The position numbers were made by a program, and so were the translations under genes. Below the pieces are notes generated by a model, which saw only the letters and a list, made by a program, of their open reading frames with translations, was not told the origin of the DNA and did not search any database. This document shows, piece by piece, positions 49,867-60,724 of a stretch of DNA of 64,000 bases. The DNA is from Streptomyces sp. SPB162. GTDB lineage: Bacteria > Actinomycetota > Actinomycetes > Streptomycetales > Streptomycetaceae. Location: assembly GCF_029504575.1 (NCBI RefSeq), contig NZ_JAQFII010000001.1, positions 2,976,001-3,040,000 of the forward strand, in the 5' to 3' direction. Within the stretch, counting starts at the first letter, position 1; each line of letters opens with the position of its first letter.

Positions 49867-50589
49867 CTAGCTGCAACGACGTCCTCCGGACCAAAGTTCC
49901 GTTTCCGCCGGCCCCGCGACCACCGCCGCGCCCGCGATCCGGCCGCCCGCCGCCTCCACCGCCCGCGCCGCCTCGGCCAGCGAGGCCCCGGTCGTCATGA
50001 GGTCGTCCACCAGCACCACAGGAGCCACCTCCAACAGCCCGCGACAGCCCCTCGCTGCCACCACGGCGCCCGACAGGTTCGCCAGCCGCTCGCGGCCGCT
50101 CAGCCCCGTCTGGTCGGCGACCGCCCGCCCGTGGCGCAGCACCGCGGCCACCCGCGCCCGCCGCCCCGACCGGCGCAGCTCAGCGGCCGCGCACCGCGCG
50201 ATCCGCCGGGTGGCGTCGTGTCCCCGGGCCGCCACCGTCCGCCGCGCGGAAGGCACCGGCACCAGAAGCAGCGGCCCCACAGCACCCATCCGGAGCACCG
50301 CCCCGGCCAGCGCCGCGCCCAGCGGCCGGGCCAGTCCCAGCGCGCCGCGTTCCTTGTGCGCGAGCACCACCGCCCGCACCTCGTCCGCGTAGACCGCCGC
50401 CGCGTGCACCACCGGCAGCCCGCTCGGCGCCGGATCCGGCCGCACCCGCCGCACGGCCGCCCCGTCCGGCGAGCCCAGCAGCTCTCCACACCCGCCGCAC
50501 AGGGCCGTGCGCGGTCGACCGCAACCCGCGCAGTCGACCGGCAGGACCAGCCCGGCGAACTCCGTCCACCACGCCCGCATGGCCACCAC
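49867..50589 (-). CDS. ComF-family phosphoribosyltransferase-like protein
   Basis: A 240-residue protein with an N-terminal zinc-finger-like segment (CAGCGRPRTALCGGCGELL) and a C-terminal type I PRTase domain with the PRPP loop VVLVDDLMTTGASLAEAARA. ComF proteins are linked to DNA uptake in competent bacteria; in Streptomyces the role is unclear. It lies between lpqB and hpf on the minus strand. Confidence 0.9.
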   Translation of the reverse strand: MVAMRAWWTEFAGLVLPVDCAGCGRPRTALCGGCGELLGSPDGAAVRRVRPDPAPSGLPVVHAAAVYADEVRAVVLAHKERGALGLARPLGAALAGAVLRMGAVGPLLLVPVPSARRTVAARGHDATRRIARCAAAELRRSGRRARVAAVLRHGRAVADQTGLSGRERLANLSGAVVAARGCRGLLEVAPVVLVDDLMTTGASLAEAARAVEAAGGRIAGAAVVAGPAETELWSGGRRCS

Positions 50590-50705
50590 TCTGCCCGCTG
50601 CGGGGGCCCTCCACCAGCCCCCTGCCCAGCCTGTGGAAAACCCGCGTGGGGGACCCGGGCCAGGCCCTCACGGGCAGCCGCACGTCAGCCGGACGACAGC
50701 GGACG

Positions 50706-52556
50706 TCAGCCCGGGTAGACCGGCCCGATGCCCTTCGCCGCGACCTGCTTCCAGTTCGCGTCCTGTGCCAGGAGCCGGTAGATGCCGCCCTTATATGCCG
50801 CCAGCAGCGGCTTCGTCTGGTCCTCCGACGCCGCCACCGAGGCCGCGTCGCTGATCCCCGGCAGAGCGGGGGTGGACGGCAGTGAGCCGTCCGTGTTCAT
50901 GTACTGGATCTGCTGCAGGCCGCCCGACTCGGTCCCGACCACCAGCAGCCGGCTGCCGCCCGCCCAGGACGCGGCGGTGACGTCCTCCAGCTGCGGCGTC
51001 ACACCCTTCAGCGCCGTCACCGTGATCACGGGCGCCTCCGCCGTGCCGCCCCGCTCGATCCGGCCGAGTTTCAGCGACGTGCGGTTGCCTTTCTTGACCA
51101 GCATCGCGATCCGCGTCCCGTCCGCCGCGACGCGCAGCGACTGGATGCGCGCGTCGCCGAGATCCGGCACCACCACCTCGCGGGGGTCGCCCGCGCCGTC
51201 CCGCAGCATCAGCAGCCGGGACCGCGCGCCGTCGCGGTCCGCGACCCACAGGTCTCCGTACCCGTCCCAGCTGGGCGCGCTCAGACCGTCGTTCGCGGCG
51301 TGCGCGGTGCTGGTCAGCACCACCCTGCCGGGATCGGCCGAGCCCTTGGAGATGTTCGCGACGACCAGGTCGCGGCCACCGGCCTTGACCCCGGCCGCGT
51401 ACTGCTCGTCCCGTTTGACCGCCGCCGACACCAGTTTCGCGGTGGCCCCGCCCAGCACGCCCGGCACCGGTTCCGCCGTCGAGATGCTGTCGTCGGGCAG
51501 CGAGACGAGCTGCTGACGCTCGTCGATGAAGAACTGCCGGGGCGACACCCCGCTCAGCGTCTCCGGCAGATACGGCTTGGCCCGTTCGTCCGACAGCGTG
51601 CACGCCGAATCACCGTTCGCGCGCTGCACCTCCACCGAGGTGATCTTCGTCGCCGACTGGCTCTGTGCCGTGGGCAGCAACTGTGCCGCCAGCCGCTGGC
51701 ACTGCGCCGCGCCCATCCGGTCCGCCATCGAGTTCAGCCGCACCCGCAGGTGCTGCGCGTCGTCGAGGGAGACCCCGTGGTCCGCGTCCTTGTTGTAGAG
51801 CGCCACGCCCTTGGGCGCCTCGGAGCGCACCACCGGGGCGAGCCAGTCGGTCGGGCCGCCGAGCATCGCCGAGACCGCGGACTCCAGCGAATTTATCCGC
51901 CGCCGCAGGTACACCGGGTCGGCCACCAGCGTCGACGCACCCGGACCGGTCGTCCCGAGGTTGGCGAAGTAGTACATGTTGACGGAGTGGTAGATCCGCT
52001 GGAAGTCGGACTCGGTCAGCACCAGCCCGTCGTCCACCCCGTCGATCCGCCACTCGTTCTTCTCCTTCACCAGCTGGAAGGAGGTGTGGAAGGCGGTTCC
52101 GTCGCCCGAGGTGTAGGCGTGCTTCGCGTCCACCGCCGCGACCTGCGTACCGTTCAGCCCGAACGAGTGGAAACCCTCCTTGCGCGCGCTCCCGGACTGC
52201 TCCTCGACCGGCGACGGGCCGCCCGACAGGACCGTGATCTTCGCGAACGGGTCCCAGCGCTTCGCCGCCGACGTCGTCAGGTACTCCTTGGCCGTCGCGT
52301 ACTCGGCCTCGTCGCTGGTCGTCGCCTCCAGGAAGCCCCGCACGATCTGGTCGGGGTACTCCCCGGGCTGCGGCTTGATCCCGAGCACCTGGACCTGCTG
52401 GTCCGAGTCGGCGCTCTGCTCTCCCGCGACCTTGTGCACCTCACCGCTGCCCGGCATCGAGGCGCATCCGGCGAGCAGCACCGCGCACACCGCCGGCACC
52501 CACAGCCGGGCCTGACGGCCGCCCCATCGGGCCCGCCGCTCCCCCATCGCCCGCAT
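50706..52556 (-). CDS. lpqB: Lipoprotein LpqB
   Basis: A 616-residue lipoprotein with lipobox LLAGC (Cys31), an N-terminal domain, a GerMN domain (about 200-300) and a C-terminal beta-propeller-like domain (about 340-590). LpqB interacts with the sensor MtrB and modulates the MtrAB system. The start overlaps the mtrB stop (TGATG), consistent with an mtrA-mtrB-lpqB operon. MGERR three codons in is an alternative start. Confidence 0.94.
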   Translation of the reverse strand: MRAMGERRARWGGRQARLWVPAVCAVLLAGCASMPGSGEVHKVAGEQSADSDQQVQVLGIKPQPGEYPDQIVRGFLEATTSDEAEYATAKEYLTTSAAKRWDPFAKITVLSGGPSPVEEQSGSARKEGFHSFGLNGTQVAAVDAKHAYTSGDGTAFHTSFQLVKEKNEWRIDGVDDGLVLTESDFQRIYHSVNMYYFANLGTTGPGASTLVADPVYLRRRINSLESAVSAMLGGPTDWLAPVVRSEAPKGVALYNKDADHGVSLDDAQHLRVRLNSMADRMGAAQCQRLAAQLLPTAQSQSATKITSVEVQRANGDSACTLSDERAKPYLPETLSGVSPRQFFIDERQQLVSLPDDSISTAEPVPGVLGGATAKLVSAAVKRDEQYAAGVKAGGRDLVVANISKGSADPGRVVLTSTAHAANDGLSAPSWDGYGDLWVADRDGARSRLLMLRDGAGDPREVVVPDLGDARIQSLRVAADGTRIAMLVKKGNRTSLKLGRIERGGTAEAPVITVTALKGVTPQLEDVTAASWAGGSRLLVVGTESGGLQQIQYMNTDGSLPSTPALPGISDAASVAASEDQTKPLLAAYKGGIYRLLAQDANWKQVAAKGIGPVYPG

Positions 52557-54460
52557 CAGCGTTCGTCCTCCCGTGCAGATTCTCCCGGGGTGCCCGGCTC
52601 GTGGCCCACCACCCGCGACCCGTTCCCGGGCAGCGCCGCGGGGTTCGCGGACGGCGGGCGCGCCGGGGCCGACGGCATGGGCGGCAGCGCCGGCGACAGG
52701 GGTGACGTGCGCGGCATCGGCGGGGCGTCCGGCCGCGGCGGCGTGCCGGCGGCGTTCAGGCCGCGGTTGCGGCGCGAGTCCTCGGGCTCCAGCGCGATCG
52801 GTGAGCCGCGCAGGCTCTCGCCGGCCGTACGCGGCAGCGTCATGCGGAACTGCGAGCCGCCGCCGGGCTCGCCCCACGCCTGCAGCCACCCGCCGTGCAG
52901 CCGGGCATCCTCCACCGCGATCGACAGGCCGAGGCCCGTTCCGCCGGTGGTACGGGCCCGCGCCGGATCGGCGCGCCAGAACCGGTTGAACACCCGGGTC
53001 GCCTCACCGGGCTTGAGTCCCACGCCGTAGTCCCGCACGGCGACCGCGACCGCTCCGTCGGCCGTCGCCAGCCGGATCACCACATCGCGGCCCTCGCCGT
53101 GCTCCACGGCGTTGACCACGAGGTTGCGCAGCACGCGCTCGACCCGGCGCGAGTCGGCCTCCGCTATCACCGGCTGCTCGTCGCCCCTGACGATCACCCG
53201 GCTGCCCTTGCGCTCGGACAGCGGCTCGGCGGCGTCCACCACCCGTCGCACCACGTCCCGCAGGTCGATCGGTTCCGCGGACAGGTCCGCGGCGCCCGCG
53301 TCGAACCGGCTGATCTCCAGCAGATCGGAGAGCAGTCCCTCGAACCGGTCGAGCTGGCTGCCCAGCAGTTCGGCGGAGCGCGCGGTCACCGGGTCGAAGT
53401 CCTCGCGGGCGTCATGGATGACGTCGGCGGCCATCCGGACCGTGGTGAGTGGCGTCCGCAGCTCGTGCGAGACGTCGGAGACGAAGCGGCGCTGCAGCCG
53501 GGACAACTCCTCCAGCTGCTGGATCTTGATCTGCAGGGTCTGCGCCATCTTGTTGAAGGACTCGCCGAGCCGCGCGATGTCATCCTCGCCCGAGACCTTC
53601 ATCCGCTCCTGGAGCCGCCCGGCGGCGAGCCGCTCGGAGATCCCGGCGGCCATCCTGACCGGGGTCACGACCTGGCGGGTGACCAGCCAGGCGATGGCCC
53701 CGAGCAGCACCACGACGAAGATCCCCGCCGTCGCCAGAGTCCGCTTGACCAGGCCGAGGGTCGTCTCCTCCTGATCGAACGGGAAGAGGTAGTACAGCTG
53801 GTAGGGCTTGCCGTTCACGTCGCTCAGCCGCTTGCCGATGACCAGCCCGTTCTCCGGGCGCGGATCGTTCTCCCGCTTGATCGTCGCGTAGGTCTCGCTC
53901 GATCCGGAGCGGGTCTCCACGCTGTCGCGCAGGTCCTGCGGAATGCTGTCGTCGGGCAGCACCAGACCTGAGGTGCGCGGACCGCGGGCATCCGCCCCGT
54001 CACCGGTCCCGGGGCTGAGCGCGACGACCGAGTAGACGCCTTTGCCGCCACTGGCGAGCTGGCCGACCAGGTTGTTCAGCCACGTGCCGGAGTCGATCGC
54101 CCCACGGGTGGTCCCGCCGCCCGCGGCCGGAACGGCGTCCCGCTCCTTCTCCTTGTCGGCCTGCGCCTGCGCCACGGAGAAGCCGCCGCTGGCCTGGCCG
54201 CGCGAGGCCTGCTCCTTCGCGTCGAGCAGGCCGTTCTTCACCTGCCCGATGACGACCACGCCCAGCAGCAGCACCACACCCAGCGACATCAGCAGCGTCA
54301 CCGCCACCACCCGCAACTGGATGTTGCGCCGCCACAGCCGGACAGCGGGCAGCAGCGGACGGCGTGCCCAGCGCACGCACGAGCGCAGCACCGGCAGCAG
54401 ACCGCTCAGGGGGTCCACGTGCCGGCTCTCCAAGCGCTCACGCTCGTACGACGCCGACAT
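52556..54460 (-). CDS. mtrB: Sensor histidine kinase MtrB
   Basis: A 634-residue sensor: two membrane helices (about 46-68 and 240-262) around an extracytoplasmic domain, HAMP, HisKA with the phospho-accepting His332 (FVSDVSHELRTPLT), HATPase (NLVVNAVEHG, GTGLGLSIA) and a Pro-rich tail. It phosphorylates MtrA and affects cell division and development. The ATG at 54460 begins one base after the mtrA stop; the frame upstream within mtrA is not used. Confidence 0.95.
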   Translation of the reverse strand: MSASYERERLESRHVDPLSGLLPVLRSCVRWARRPLLPAVRLWRRNIQLRVVAVTLLMSLGVVLLLGVVVIGQVKNGLLDAKEQASRGQASGGFSVAQAQADKEKERDAVPAAGGGTTRGAIDSGTWLNNLVGQLASGGKGVYSVVALSPGTGDGADARGPRTSGLVLPDDSIPQDLRDSVETRSGSSETYATIKRENDPRPENGLVIGKRLSDVNGKPYQLYYLFPFDQEETTLGLVKRTLATAGIFVVVLLGAIAWLVTRQVVTPVRMAAGISERLAAGRLQERMKVSGEDDIARLGESFNKMAQTLQIKIQQLEELSRLQRRFVSDVSHELRTPLTTVRMAADVIHDAREDFDPVTARSAELLGSQLDRFEGLLSDLLEISRFDAGAADLSAEPIDLRDVVRRVVDAAEPLSERKGSRVIVRGDEQPVIAEADSRRVERVLRNLVVNAVEHGEGRDVVIRLATADGAVAVAVRDYGVGLKPGEATRVFNRFWRADPARARTTGGTGLGLSIAVEDARLHGGWLQAWGEPGGGSQFRMTLPRTAGESLRGSPIALEPEDSRRNRGLNAAGTPPRPDAPPMPRTSPLSPALPPMPSAPARPPSANPAALPGNGSRVVGHEPGTPGESAREDER

Positions 54461-54461
54461 G

Positions 54462-55139
54462 TCAGCCCGGACCGGCCTTGTAGCCGACGCCACGGACGGT
54501 CACCACGATCTCGGGACGCTCGGGGTCCTGCTCGACCTTCGAGCGCAGCCGCTGGACGTGCACGTTGACCAGCCGGGTGTCGGCCGCGTGCCGGTAGCCC
54601 CACACCTGCTCGAGCAGCACCTCGCGGGTGAAGACCTGCCAGGGCTTGCGGGCGAGCGCGACCAGCAGGTCGAACTCGAGCGGCGTCAGCGCGATCGGCT
54701 GGCTGTCACGCTTGACGGAGTGCCCGGCCACGTCGATGACGAGGTCGCCGATCGTGAGCTGCTCGGGCGTCGGCTCCTCCGCCCGCCGCAACCGGGCCCG
54801 GACGCGTGCGACCAGCTCCTTCGGCTTGAACGGCTTGACGACGTAGTCGTCGGCGCCGGACTCCAGACCCACCACGATGTCGACCGTGTCGCTCTTCGCG
54901 GTGAGCATGACGATAGGTACCCCGGACTCCGCGCGGATCTGCCGGCATACGTCGATGCCGTCCCGACCCGGGAGCATGAGGTCGAGGAGAACCAGATCAG
55001 GCTTGGTCTCCCGGAAAGCGGCGAGGGCCTTGTCACCGTCCGCTACGAACGACGGCTCAAAACCTTCACCACGCAGCACGATGCCGAGCATCTCGGACAG
55101 TGCGGTGTCGTCATCGACGACCAGGACTCGACCCTTCAT
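54462..55139 (-). CDS. mtrA: Response regulator MtrA
   Basis: A 225-residue OmpR-type regulator: receiver domain with phosphoacceptor Asp53 (LLDLMLPGRDG), conserved Thr (MLTAKS) and Lys (VVKPF), and a winged-helix DNA-binding domain (about 128-222, VVTVRGVGYKAGPG). In Streptomyces MtrA links development and secondary metabolism. The upstream gap (55140-55383) contains GTAACCGTTTGATC at about 55160, loosely like an MtrA half-site, but I would not call it a binding site. Confidence 0.96.
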   Translation of the reverse strand: MKGRVLVVDDDTALSEMLGIVLRGEGFEPSFVADGDKALAAFRETKPDLVLLDLMLPGRDGIDVCRQIRAESGVPIVMLTAKSDTVDIVVGLESGADDYVVKPFKPKELVARVRARLRRAEEPTPEQLTIGDLVIDVAGHSVKRDSQPIALTPLEFDLLVALARKPWQVFTREVLLEQVWGYRHAADTRLVNVHVQRLRSKVEQDPERPEIVVTVRGVGYKAGPG

Positions 55140-55383
55140 TGCATCATCATCCCATTGTCGTAACCGTTTGATCGACCAGCGTGTTAATGGTCACTCCCAC
55201 CGTGGGCGTGTCTGCGCAGGTCAGCCGCCGACCTGCAGTATCGCGCAGTGGCGAAAAATGGCCTGCGGACCACTTCGGTCCTGCGCACAGACGCCAGTGC
55301 GGGATCTCGCCACAGTCGGGGGAACCGTACGCCGGCGGCGGCGCGACAGGTTACGCAGCGCAAGCGCGCGACGGTCCCGGCCG

Positions 55384-56451
55384 TCACTCCGCGCCCAGAC
55401 CGCACATCACCCTGAGTGCGTCCGCCGTGACCGGGGAGACGACGCCGCGCTCGGTGACGACGGCCGTGATCAACTCCGGCGGTGTGACGTCGAACGCGGG
55501 GTTGTACGCACGGGCGCCGAGCGGCGACCCCAGATCCGTCACCTCATGGCCCGGCCGCTGCTCCACCTCGATCGAGGCCCCGTCCGGAGTCGCCAGGTCC
55601 ACGGTCGTGCACGGCGCCACCACGATGAACGGCACATTGTGGTAGCGGGCGAGCACGGCCAGCGGATAGCTGCCGATCTTGTTCGCCGTCGAGCCGTCGG
55701 CGGCGATCCGGTCCGCCCCGATCAGGACCGCGTCGACCTCACCCGCCGTGAAGAGCGAACCCGCCGCGTTGTCGGTGAGCACGGTGTACGGCATACCCGC
55801 GCGCGCCGCCTCGTACGCGGTCAGCCGGGCGCCCTGGAGCAGCGGACGGGTCTCGTCGACCCACAGCCGGCGCAGCTCCCCCGACCGGTGCACCGCCAGC
55901 ACAACGGCGAGCGCCGTTCCCTCCCCGCCGGACACCAGTGCCCCGGTGTTGCAGTGCGTCAGGATGCGGTACCCGCCGCCCGGCGCCAGCTCTGCCAGCA
56001 GTTCCGCGCCACGGCGGGCCATGGACGCGCTGGCCGCCGCGTCCTCGGCGTGCAGCGCACGGGCCTCGGCGAGCACGGCGGCCGCGGCCGCCTCCAGACC
56101 CTCAGGCGCCGCCGCCCGGTACACCTCCACCGCTCTGCGCACCCCGTACGCCAAATTGACGGCGGTCGGCCGGGCCGCGGACAGCAGGTCCGCCGCCTCT
56201 TCCACGTCGTAGCCGCGCGCCGCGGCGAGGGCCACTCCGTAGGCCCCGGCCAGCCCCAACAGCGGTGCTCCGCGCACCGCGAGGTCGCGGATCGCCTGCA
56301 CCAGCGCCTGCACATCGGTGCAGGCCAGCTCCACCTCCTCGGCCGGCAGCCGGGTCTGGTCGAGGAGCACCAGTACCGGCCCCTCCGGCGGCTCCTCCCA
56401 TCGGAGCGCGGGAATGCCGTCGGCCACCGGTATCGAGAACTGATCACCCAT
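55384..56451 (-). CDS. mtnA: S-methyl-5-thioribose-1-phosphate isomerase
   Basis: A 355-residue enzyme of the methionine salvage pathway. The catalytic cysteine is in HCNTGAL (Cys167) and the catalytic aspartate in IGADRIAADGSTANKIG (Asp247). It converts 5-methylthioribose-1-phosphate to the ribulose form. The start MGDQFSIPVADG is preferred over 254 more codons of open frame that lie antisense to the divergent gene. Confidence 0.95.
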   Translation of the reverse strand: MGDQFSIPVADGIPALRWEEPPEGPVLVLLDQTRLPAEEVELACTDVQALVQAIRDLAVRGAPLLGLAGAYGVALAAARGYDVEEAADLLSAARPTAVNLAYGVRRAVEVYRAAAPEGLEAAAAAVLAEARALHAEDAAASASMARRGAELLAELAPGGGYRILTHCNTGALVSGGEGTALAVVLAVHRSGELRRLWVDETRPLLQGARLTAYEAARAGMPYTVLTDNAAGSLFTAGEVDAVLIGADRIAADGSTANKIGSYPLAVLARYHNVPFIVVAPCTTVDLATPDGASIEVEQRPGHEVTDLGSPLGARAYNPAFDVTPPELITAVVTERGVVSPVTADALRVMCGLGAE

Positions 56452-56538
56452 CCGCCCAGTCTGCCCTGCCGGACCCCACTGGCGGCAGCCCATGGCACGA
56501 TGGCCAGCACACTGAACACAGGCGAAGGGGCAGCAGCG

Positions 56539-57825
56539 ATGAACGACACTCCGGGCTGGGCATCGCCCGGATCCTCCGACTCCAGCGAGCCGGAGCGCGG
56601 CGACAGTCCCCAGACGCCGCCCCCACCGCCCCCGGCTCCGCAGGACGCGGCGCCGAACTGGTCCAAGCAGCAGCCCCCGCCCAACCAGTGGTCCGCTCCG
56701 GCGGGCGGCGGCTGGGGCGGTCCGCCCCCTCCAGCAGGCGGCTGGGGCAGTCCGCCGCCCCCGCCCCCCGGCCCTGGCTGGGGCGCCCCGGGCGGCTGGC
56801 AGTCGGCGCCCTGGGGCAGGCCCCCGGCGGCCAAGCCCGGTGTGATCCCCCTCCGCCCGCTGGGCGTCGGTGAGATCCTCGACGGCGCGGTCTCCACCAT
56901 GCGCGCCCACTGGCGGGTCGTGCTGGGCATCTCGCTCGCCGTCGCGCTGATCACCCAGGCCGTGCTCGTCGTCGTCCAGGGCCTGTTCCTGACCAACGAC
57001 TCCGACTTCAGCCGGGTGCAGGACGACCCGAACGCGACCTCCGGCGAGATCCTGCGCGCGGCCGGCGGTGCCATCGCCGGCTCCGGTGCCGCCGCCCTGA
57101 TCAGCCTCATCGCCATGATCTTCGCGACCGCGATGCTCACCATGGTGATCAGCCGAGCGGTACTGGGACGCCCGGTCACCACCGGCGAGGCCTGGCGGGA
57201 CGCCCGTCCCCAACTGCTGCGCCTGCTGGGGCTGACCCTGCTACTGCCCCTGATCGCCATCCTGATCGTCGCGGTGGCCACCGTGCCGGGCATCGTGGTC
57301 ATCGCCCTGGGCGCCACCGGAGGCGGTATCGCCCTGGCCGTGCTCGGCGGCCTCGCCGGCTGCGGCGTAGCGATCTGGCTGTCGGTCCGCTGGAGCCTGG
57401 CCTCCCCCGCGCTCATGCTGGAGAAGCAGAACGTCATCACGTCCATGAAGCGCTCCATGAAACTGGTGCGCGGCGCCTGGTGGCGGATCCTCGGCGTCCA
57501 GCTGCTGGCCTGGCTCCTGACCAGCATCGTCTCCGGCACCATCCAGGTCCCGTTCACGCTGATCGCCGGGGCCGTCGGCGGAGACGGCGCGGGCTCCTTC
57601 ATGTCCCAGAACGCCGACCTCGGCTGGACCTTCCTCATCGTCACCGCCATCGGCGGCGTCATCGGCACTGCCATCACCCTCCCCATCAGCGCGGGCGTCT
57701 CCACCCTGCTCTACATGGACCAGCGCATCCGCCGCGAGGCCCTCGACATCGAACTGGCCCGCGCCGCGGGCCTTCCCGGCTACGGCGGCACCGGGGCCCC
57801 GGACCGCGTCACCCCCGAGAGCTGA
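56539..57825 (+). CDS. Multi-pass membrane protein (glycerophosphodiesterase membrane-domain-like)
   Basis: A 428-residue protein with a disordered Pro/Gly/Trp-rich N-terminus (1-105) and about six membrane helices. The join IPLRPLGVGEILDGAVSTMRAHWR is characteristic of the membrane domain found in some glycerophosphodiester phosphodiesterases; no catalytic domain is present. It begins an apparent operon with DUF4129, DUF4350, MoxR and DUF58 genes, the next start being 6 bp away. Confidence 0.85.
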   Translation: MNDTPGWASPGSSDSSEPERGDSPQTPPPPPPAPQDAAPNWSKQQPPPNQWSAPAGGGWGGPPPPAGGWGSPPPPPPGPGWGAPGGWQSAPWGRPPAAKPGVIPLRPLGVGEILDGAVSTMRAHWRVVLGISLAVALITQAVLVVVQGLFLTNDSDFSRVQDDPNATSGEILRAAGGAIAGSGAAALISLIAMIFATAMLTMVISRAVLGRPVTTGEAWRDARPQLLRLLGLTLLLPLIAILIVAVATVPGIVVIALGATGGGIALAVLGGLAGCGVAIWLSVRWSLASPALMLEKQNVITSMKRSMKLVRGAWWRILGVQLLAWLLTSIVSGTIQVPFTLIAGAVGGDGAGSFMSQNADLGWTFLIVTAIGGVIGTAITLPISAGVSTLLYMDQRIRREALDIELARAAGLPGYGGTGAPDRVTPES

Positions 57826-57831
57826 CCCCAG

Positions 57832-58474
57832 GTGTCGGGGGACGCACCGGTCACCACCCCGCGCGACGCCGCCCGCGAAGCGGCCGAGCACGAGCTGTCC
57901 AAGGGGATCTACCACCAGAACGACCCGAGCCTGTTCCAGCGCGCGCTGGACTGGCTCTGGGACAAGGTCGCCGACCTCCTGACGGCGGCCTCCGGTGCGA
58001 CCCCGGGCGGCGGGGTGGGGCTGCTGGCCATCGCCCTCGCCGTCGTCCTGCTGCTGGTCGCCCTGCGCTGGCGGCTCGGCAGGGTGCGCCAGGTCTCCAC
58101 CGGCGAGCCCGGCCTGTTCGGCGACCGCACCCGCACCGCCGCCGAGTACCGCACGGCCGCCGAGCAGCACGCCGCCGCCCGCCGATGGACGGAGGCCTCC
58201 CAGGAACGGATGCGCGCCCTCGTCCGCGCCCTGGAGGAGCGGACCGTCCTGGACCCGCGCCCCGGCCGCACCGCCGACGAGGGCCGCCGCGGACGCCGGA
58301 CGCGCCCTGCCCGACCATGCCACCGCACTGCGCGACGCCGCCCGCCTCTTCGACGGCCTCACCTACGGCGGCCGCACCGGCACCGAGCAGACGTACGCGC
58401 TCCTGCGCGACCTCGACAGCCGGCTGCAGCGCGCCAAGCCCCAGTTCGCCGACGCCGGGGACGCCCGCTCATGA
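57832..58474 (+). pseudogene. DUF4129 membrane protein, frame broken at about 58281
   Basis: From GTG 57832 the protein has a cytosolic or exported N-terminal part, one membrane helix (LLAIALAVVLLLVALRW) and a DUF4129 region. One extra G in 58281-58283 shifts the frame; removal restores DEAAADAGRALPDHATALRD and the family ending TYALLRDLDSRL, stopping at 58474 in the ATGA overlap with the next gene (about 213 residues). DUF4129 proteins co-occur with MoxR/DUF58 in membrane or envelope maturation operons. The break matches four others here. Confidence 0.83.
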
Positions 58475-59741
58475 CCACAACCCCTTCCCCGGCACCCGCC
58501 CCGCCGGACACCCCCGCCGCCACCGCTGCCCCCGCCCCGGTCGAGCGGACGCCCGACACCTCGCTCTCGCCCACCGCCCGCCAGCTGTGGGCCCGCTCGC
58601 GCACCCTCCTGGCAGCAGCCCTCGCCGTGATCGTCTTCGGCATCGGCTACGCCGCACTGCGCTCCGGTGAGAGCCACGGAGCGCTGGACCCCCGCTCCGC
58701 GGACCCCGCCGGCAGCCGCGCCGTCGCCCAGCTCCTCTCGGCCCAGGGCGTCACCACCACCGTCGTGACCACCACCGACGAAGCCACCGCCGCGCTCGGC
58801 AGCGGCGCCACCCTGCTCGTGACCGTCCCCGACCTGCTCACTCCCCATCAGCAGTCCCTCCTGCACAGCGCCACCGAACGGTCCGGCGGCCGCACCGTCC
58901 TGCTCTCCCCCGGCCCCTCCGCGGCCGAAGCGCTCGCCCCCGGCGTCCAGGCGCTCGCGCCCACCGACACCCGGATCCTCACGCCGCAGTGCTCGTGGCC
59001 CAGCGCCACCCGGGCGGGCGACGCCGAACTCGGCGGCGCCGAGTACGAGACCTCCGTCCCCGGCGCCGACCGCTGCTACCCCAGCGGCGGCCACCCCACG
59101 CTGATCCGGCTTCCCGCCGCCGGGAACGGCGACACGGTCGTCCTCGGCTCCGCGGAACTCCTCACCAACGACCGCCTCGACGAGCAGGGCAACGCCTCCC
59201 TCGCCCTGCAACTCCTCGGCGCCCACCCCAGACTGATCTGGTACCTCCCCTCCCTCGGTGACACCTCCGCACTCGACGGCGAGCGCAAGAGCTTCTTCGA
59301 CCTCATCCCCGACGGCTGGAGCTGGGGCCTCCTCCAACTGCTGATCGCCGCCGTCGTCACCGCCCTGTGGAGGGCCCGTCGGCTCGGCCCCGTCGTCGCC
59401 GAACGGCTCCCCGTGGCGGTACACGCGTCGGAGGCCACCGAAGGGCGCGCCCGCCTCTACCGCCGGGCCAACGCCCGTGCCAGAGCCGCCGAAGCACTGC
59501 GCCAGGCCACCCGCGACCGGCTCGCACCGATCGTCGGCATCTCCCCTGCGCCCGCTCCCGAGTCCCTCACCGCGGCCGTCGCCGCCCTCCTGGGCGGACC
59601 CGGCACCGGCGCTCCCCACCCCGACCCCGGCGCGCTCCTCTACGGCCCGCCGCCCTCCGACGACGCGGCCCTACTGCGTCTGGCCGACGACCTCGACGCC
59701 CTTGAGCGCCGCATCATTTCCACAGAGAGGTACGCAACTCC

Positions 59742-59745
<4 letters not shown>
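58471..59745 (+). CDS. DUF4350 domain membrane protein
   Basis: A 424-residue protein with an N-terminal membrane helix (about 47-64), a DUF4350 extracytoplasmic domain (about 70-260: ADPAGSRAVAQLLSAQGV) and a second helix near 284-305. It couples by ATGA to the DUF4129 gene and by GTGA to moxR. The family is thought to act with MoxR chaperones; mechanism unknown. Confidence 0.88.
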
Positions 59746-60707
<962 letters not shown>

Positions 60708-60724
60708 GCCGGCGGGAACAGCCC

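Noticed and set aside
55140..55383. MtrA autoregulatory site
   Set aside because: Only one loose half-site match was seen, insufficient to call a binding site.
55384..57213. 609-residue version of MtnA
   Set aside because: The extra N-terminal part is antisense to the next gene and low complexity; the family start is at 56451.
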